This document shows, in pieces, positions 59,913 through 64,000 of a stretch of DNA of 64,000 bases. Source of the stretch: Verrucomicrobiaceae bacterium (lineage in GTDB: Bacteria; Verrucomicrobiota; Verrucomicrobiia; Verrucomicrobiales; Verrucomicrobiaceae); NCBI GenBank assembly GCA_027486585.1, contig JAIXOU010000139.1:29682-93681 (forward strand). Direction: 5' to 3'. The position numbers were made by a program, and so were the translations under genes. Under the pieces are notes generated by a model, which saw only the letters and a program-made list of their open reading frames with translations, had not been told where the DNA came from and made no database searches. Every line of letters begins with the position of its first letter. The stretch's first letter is position 1.

Positions 59913-62687
59913 TCAAGCGCTCAGGCGTGTGGTGAGCCCCAGGATACTGGCTCGCTGCGCCGGAGTGAAAAAGCGGTCCACGGCATTGCGGCCAAATTGG
60001 GTGAGTGGGGCTTCGTAGAGATCGGCTTCTTCGAGGTGGTGCTTTTGCACAAAGACCTCCCGCACGGCATGGAGGAAGCGGATTTGATCCGCCGAGTAAG
60101 CGTGGGCGGTGATGTGATCGTCAAAGCCCTGCTCAACGGCATGGGCATAAGTAGGCAGGGCCGCGATGTCCTGAAAGCTACTCAGCAGACCCAGGAAACC
60201 GGTGTGGGCATTCATCTCGATATTAAAAGCGCGGTGGGCGATGGATTCAGTGAGCTGAAGATCACTGCGGCCCAGCCCTTCATGGAGCAGGCGTTCAAGC
60301 TCGATGAGTTCCTCCGCTGTCGGCTGGCGACCAGCGGAGATAGCAGCGATGGCAGGACTACTGGATACAATCTGCTGAATGCGCTCCTCCACCTGACGGC
60401 GATACTCCGAGATATAAACAGGCTGCTGGCCAGGGCCGAGGATAATCTGACCACGCGGCAGCATGAAGTCTGGCAGGTCGAGCATACGGAAGCTGCCAGC
60501 ATCTTCACGGCGGCGCTTCATGTCGTCTGCTAGGTCCTCGATCATCTGCGTGAGCTGCTCCGGTGAGGCGATGGCGAGATCGGGTGACAGCGCGAGCTGG
60601 ATGGAGGGCTGCTTGGCTGGCAGCTGATGAATATCTTGCGGAAGGCGGGCCACGTCGCGTGAGATGGATTCTAACTGCTCTGGTTCAGGCTGCTGTGCAC
60701 CAATGCGCTGAAGCTTCAAACGCTCGACCTTCAAGGCAAAGGTTTCAGCGGAGAGATCGACATCCCCAATGTGACGCAGCAAAGGAGAAATCTCAGTTCG
60801 CAAGAAGGTAAGCGTCTCTGGCTGGACGTATTGCCAAATGGGGTCCCGCCAGGCCTGCTCGATGCTTAGCCACTCCCGCTGAATGAGGAAGGAATCCACC
60901 GGCATTCGTGCCAGCATGGCACGCAGGTCACGGATCGTCTGCTGGCAGGCGAAGGATGCAGGCTGGCTGCGCGTGATCTCTAGCAGGTCCAGCCGGACAT
61001 TGAACAACTGCACGAGGATGGGCAACGCCTGCGGCTGGGGCGGGTCGATGCGGCGACCAAAGTCGTTCTGCCAGAAGTCGAGAATCTTGAAGCCCTTCTT
61101 CCCTGAGGCAGGCAGGCGCTCAGGATAAGTACAGGCGGCCTGGCAGCGGGAGCCGCGCCCGATCATCTGCCAGAGTTTGATGCGGCTCTGCACTGGCCGC
61201 ATGAAGATGAGATTCATGATCTCTGGCACATCGACTCCGGTGTCCAGCATGTCCACGGAGATGGCAATGCGGGGTTTGTTGTCATGCTTGAATTTCTGAA
61301 TGAGCCCCCGGCCCCAGGGCCCCTGATGTACGCGCTCGACACCGTTATGGATGACAGTAAGCAGGCCGACGTACTGCGGATACATCTCCTCAAAAACGAT
61401 GCGCAGGCGCTCGGCGTGCTTCTTTGACATGGCAAAGATGATGGTCTTACAGATCTGCCCAGAGGCATCCTTCGTGCATTGATCCATGATCTCCTCCCAC
61501 TGCTTCTCCAGAGTGGGCTTGTTACTGACGGTCTTTTCGATCTCGGTGCCTTCGTAGTCGATGTCGTCAGGGTCGATGCCACGATCAATAAGGCTTTGTT
61601 TCACCTCATCTGACAAGCTGGCTCCGCGAATGCCGTCACGCTGGAATCTGGTCTCGGCCTGGCTGACGACGAAATCGACGAGGTATTTGTCATTCACCGC
61701 CTGCTCGAACTGGTAGAGGTAGGTGGGCTGGTTATTGACGCAGTGGAAGACACGGAAGGTGTCACGCTCGATGAAGTTCGCCGGAGTGGCCGTGAGACCG
61801 ATCATGCGGCCATCGAAATACTCCACCACCTCATGGAAGCGATTGAAGATGGAGCGGTGGGCTTCATCAAAGATAATGAGATCGAAGAAGCCAGGGCTGA
61901 ACTGCTCATAGCACTGCCCGAGGGTTTGCAGCGTGGCGACGTAGAGGCGCTTGTCCTTGTCGATGGCCCGGCTGAAAACACGAGCCCGTGGCTCATCCGG
62001 CAGAAAGACCTTAAAGCCATCATCATGCGCCTGTTGCACGAGGGCGTCCCGATCCGCCACAAAGAGGATGCGCTGTGCTTGTGATGAGCGGAGGAAAAGG
62101 TCGATCAGCGCCATGACCGTGCGTGTCTTGCCTGTGCCTGTCGCCATGACAAGCAGGGCGTGGCGCTGCCCTTTGGCAAAAGCCTCACACACCCGCCGGA
62201 TGGCCTCATGCTGGTAAGGTCGATTGGCGATAGCGTTATTGATCTGAAGATCTTCAAGAGACTGCCCGTTTCTGAGGACGAACAGCTTATCCATCAGATC
62301 TTGCTGAGTTAACATGCCAGCCACCAATCGGGGATGACTTTCACCTACCTCCCAGAAAGAAGTCCTGTAGCCATTCGTCATGAAGCCGAATGGAGCAAAA
62401 CTCTGCGTGCTAGCGATACCTTCGACGTACAGCTTTAATTGTTCCTCACCTTCGCGTTCACTGCGACTTGAGCGCTTGGCCTCGATCACCGCCAGCACTT
62501 CACCCGTGGGTGTCATGAGACAATAGTCGGTAATGCCACGCAGATCATGGCTGGACTCTGAGAGCTGGCTATTGGCAAGCGAGATTAAAGGAAACTCCTG
62601 AAGCACCTGCGTCGCATCCGCAGGATTCCAACCAGCCTTACGGAGCAGGTTGTCAATCCGAAGGATTCTTGTCTGGGCTTCTGTCAT
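59913..62687 (-). CDS. hsdR: Type I restriction endonuclease subunit R
   Basis: 924 aa from the ATG at 62687, the point where HsdR similarity starts (TEAQTRILRIDNLLRKAGW). Nuclease motif D54 ... E69-A-K71 (ITDYCL, VIEAKRS), Walker A ATGTGKT (182-188), DEAH (274-277) and SF2 motif III-VI elements (GLTATPANFIERDTF, QMIGRGSR). The C-terminus resembles EcoEI R. The frame remains open for a further 176 codons upstream through the 21-bp repeats (to GTG 63215), so a longer repeat-tailed form is possible but not favoured. Confidence 0.95.
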   Translation of the reverse strand: MTEAQTRILRIDNLLRKAGWNPADATQVLQEFPLISLANSQLSESSHDLRGITDYCLMTPTGEVLAVIEAKRSSRSEREGEEQLKLYVEGIASTQSFAPFGFMTNGYRTSFWEVGESHPRLVAGMLTQQDLMDKLFVLRNGQSLEDLQINNAIANRPYQHEAIRRVCEAFAKGQRHALLVMATGTGKTRTVMALIDLFLRSSQAQRILFVADRDALVQQAHDDGFKVFLPDEPRARVFSRAIDKDKRLYVATLQTLGQCYEQFSPGFFDLIIFDEAHRSIFNRFHEVVEYFDGRMIGLTATPANFIERDTFRVFHCVNNQPTYLYQFEQAVNDKYLVDFVVSQAETRFQRDGIRGASLSDEVKQSLIDRGIDPDDIDYEGTEIEKTVSNKPTLEKQWEEIMDQCTKDASGQICKTIIFAMSKKHAERLRIVFEEMYPQYVGLLTVIHNGVERVHQGPWGRGLIQKFKHDNKPRIAISVDMLDTGVDVPEIMNLIFMRPVQSRIKLWQMIGRGSRCQAACTYPERLPASGKKGFKILDFWQNDFGRRIDPPQPQALPILVQLFNVRLDLLEITRSQPASFACQQTIRDLRAMLARMPVDSFLIQREWLSIEQAWRDPIWQYVQPETLTFLRTEISPLLRHIGDVDLSAETFALKVERLKLQRIGAQQPEPEQLESISRDVARLPQDIHQLPAKQPSIQLALSPDLAIASPEQLTQMIEDLADDMKRRREDAGSFRMLDLPDFMLPRGQIILGPGQQPVYISEYRRQVEERIQQIVSSSPAIAAISAGRQPTAEELIELERLLHEGLGRSDLQLTESIAHRAFNIEMNAHTGFLGLLSSFQDIAALPTYAHAVEQGFDDHITAHAYSADQIRFLHAVREVFVQKHHLEEADLYEAPLTQFGRNAVDRFFTPAQRASILGLTTRLSA

Positions 62688-62755
62688 GCAGGGATCTTTC
62701 TTATCTAAGCGGAGGCTCAGACTGATGGCAAAGAAATAAGCTAGGAAAGGGGGAA

Positions 62756-62821
62756 GTTCTTGGTTCTTTGTGCTTGGTTCCTCCTTCGCTCGTTGAGCTT
62801 CGAAGGACACGTCTGAGTGCT
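62756..62821. repeat. 66-bp direct repeat, copy 1
   Basis: This 66-bp segment recurs at 63583-63648 with one substitution (TTCG/TACG in the middle). The two copies flank the 21-bp array. They contain the short words TTCTTGG and TTGGTTCC. Both copies read as QRAKEEPSTKNQE on the minus strand. Confidence 0.93.
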
Positions 62822-63448
62822 CGTTCACCGGGATCGGTGGCTCGTTCACCGGGATCGGTGGCTCGTTGACCGGGATCGGTGGCTCGTTGACCGGGATCGG
62901 TGGCTCGTTGACCGGGATCGGCGGCTCGTTGACCGGGATCGTTGGCTCGTTGACCGGAAGCGGTGGCTCTTTGACCGGAAGCGGCGGCTCGTTGACCGGG
63001 ATCGGTGGCTCATTCACCGGAAGCGGTGGCTGGTTGACCGGAAGCGGTGGCTGGTTGACCGGAAGCGGTGGCTCGTTGACCGGGATCGGTGGCTCGTTCA
63101 CCGAGATCGGTGGCTCGTTGACCGGAAGCGGTGGCTCGTTCACCGAGATCGGTGGCTCGTTCAGGGGTACCGCTGGCTCATGCCGGGAAAGCACTGGCTC
63201 GTCCAGGGGTACCACTGGCTAGTGCCGTGGTACCACTGGCTCACGCTGGGAAAGCACTGGCTCGTGCCGGGGAACCACTGGCTCACGCCGGGAAAGCACT
63301 GGCTCGTGCCGGGGAACCACTGGCTCGTGCTGGGGAACCACTGGCTCGTTCAGGAGAACCACTGGCTCGTTCAGGGGAACCACTGGCTCGCACCGGGGAA
63401 CCACTGGCCCGCACTGGGGAACCCCTGGCTCGAGCCGGGAAAGCACTA
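62818..63448. repeat. 21-bp minisatellite, about 30 units
   Basis: From 62818 to about 63160 the unit is GGTGGCTCGTTGACCGGGATC-like; from about 63161 to 63448 it is GGAACCACTGGCTCGTGCCGG-like, with an alternating pair structure. The period is 7 codons, so several frames on both strands stay open: PVNEPPI on minus and WLVDRDR on plus. A single C-to-A change at the CTAG near 63220 gives the minus frame a stop. Copies differ by scattered substitutions. Confidence 0.95.
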
Positions 63449-63521
63449 ACTAAAGGATGGATGAGGAAGGCTGGCGTGTCCTAGGAAGCTCGCAGAGCGA
63501 AGGAGGGAGCAGGAAGAAGAT

Positions 63522-63574
63522 GGGAGATGGGAGACGGGCAGATGGGAGATGGGAGATGGGAGATGGGAGACGGG
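63522..63574 (+). repeat. G-triplet run (GGGAGAT units)
   Basis: Eight GGG runs spaced by 4-5 nt (AGAT, AGAC, CAGAT) on the plus strand, in a 7-bp tandem ATGGGAG pattern. The spacing suits G-quadruplex formation. It lies between the minisatellite and the second 66-bp copy. Confidence 0.85.
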
Positions 63575-63582
63575 CGTTCTTG

Positions 63583-63648
63583 GTTCTTGGTTCTTTGTGC
63601 TTGGTTCCTCCTTCGCTCGTTGAGCTACGAAGGACACGTCTGAGTGCT
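63583..63648. repeat. 66-bp direct repeat, copy 2
   Basis: Copy of 62756-62821, same orientation, one mismatch. It lies 762 nt further along and is followed by the 42-bp array. Confidence 0.93.
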
Positions 63649-63668
63649 GGTTCCTGGTTCTGTGGAAC

Positions 63669-64000
63669 GGAGCTATGGCCAAAGGGCGGTGACGTGTCGG
63701 AGTCTCGGCAGTGCCGCTAGCCAAAGGGCGGTGGCGTGTCGGAGTCTCGGCAGAGCTGCTAGCCAAAGTGCGGTGGCGTGTCGGAGTCTCGGAGGTGCCA
63801 CTAGCCAAAGGGTGGTGGCGTGTCGGAGTCTCGGCGGTGCTGCTAGCTAAAGGGCGGTGACGTGTCGGAGTCTCGGCAGTGTCGCTAGCCAAAGGGCGGT
63901 GGCGTGTCGGAGTCTCGGTGGTGCCGCTAGCCAAAGGGCGGTGACGTGTCGGAGTCTCGGAGGTGCCGCCAGCCAAAGGGCGGTGACATGTCGGAGTATC
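63669..64000. repeat. 42-bp tandem array, continues past window edge
   Basis: About 7.7 units of AGCCAAAGGGCGGTGACGTG followed by TCGGAGTCTCGGCAGTGCCGCT, with changes at a few columns (GTGAC/GTGGC, CAGTG/GAGGTG). The period is 14 codons and several frames are open on both strands (LASGTAETPTRHRP on minus). No unique spacers separate the units, so it is not a CRISPR array. The array is cut by the right edge. Confidence 0.93.

Noticed and set aside
59913..63215. Longer HsdR form starting in the minisatellite
   Set aside because: HsdR similarity begins at 62687 and the added 176 residues are repeats plus unrelated sequence; kept as a finding, not as the annotated start.
62817..63449. Plus-strand ORF of 210 codons made of WLVDRDR repeats
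   Set aside because: It is produced by the 21-bp period, which keeps several frames open on both strands. There is no non-repeat sequence and no neighbouring signal for translation.
63446..63976. Minus-strand ORF of 176 codons upstream of hsdR
   Set aside because: Consists of the 42-bp array, the 66-bp copy and the G-run read through. No domain can be recognised.
63669..64000. Possible CRISPR array
   Set aside because: Units of 42 bp follow each other with no unique spacers; it is a plain tandem repeat. No cas genes are in the window.

Overview
The window is a bacterial chromosome segment, most likely from the Verrucomicrobiota. The grounds are the gene families, a moderate and variable GC content, almost no Shine-Dalgarno motifs, and intergenic 'TTTCAGC' octamer tracts of a kind I associate with Prosthecobacter-like genomes. 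That taxonomic call is an inference from style, not a search result. No rRNA, tRNA, insertion sequence, integrase or true CRISPR array was seen.

Positions 1-45,700 form one co-directional (+) surface-polysaccharide locus. It holds about 17 glycosyltransferases (GT2, GT4, CgeB-like), nine SAM methyltransferases (several FkbM-like), two membrane acyltransferases, one ABC-2 permease (Wzm-like, 7186-8007) and three separate Wzt-like ATPases. It also has a WbpA-type nucleotide-sugar dehydrogenase, GDP-mannose dehydratase plus GDP-fucose synthase (gmd, fcl), an asparagine synthase, a Wzy-like polymerase candidate, a WecA/TagO-like initiating transferase and a large ligase/polymerase-like protein with TPRs. 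Most genes abut or overlap by 1-8 nt. At five junctions the spacer is instead an 8-bp tandem tract. A hairpin at 45,707-45,756 closes the locus. A response regulator of NtrC layout that lacks the sigma-54 contact motif follows (45,810-47,180).

Positions 47,200-53,760 (- strand) are ordinary metabolic genes: a PotA/FbpC-type ABC ATPase, two secreted esterase-like hydrolases, PTS enzyme I and a dihydrolipoamide-dehydrogenase-like flavoprotein.

Positions 53,880-62,687 (- strand) are a defence operon. Type I restriction-modification genes hsdR, hsdM and hsdS are followed without a break by an MBL-fold hydrolase (ATGA overlap). Next comes a 41-codon ORF copying the C-terminal end of HsdS (again ATGA overlap), then a coupled pair of unrecognised genes, a 314-aa soluble protein and a 176-aa protein with four membrane segments. 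This layout is the best candidate in the window for something undescribed.

Positions 62,688-64,000 hold no supported gene. They contain a 21-bp minisatellite (about 30 units) lying in frame with hsdR, a 66-bp duplicated segment, a run of G-triplets and a 42-bp tandem array that continues past the window edge.
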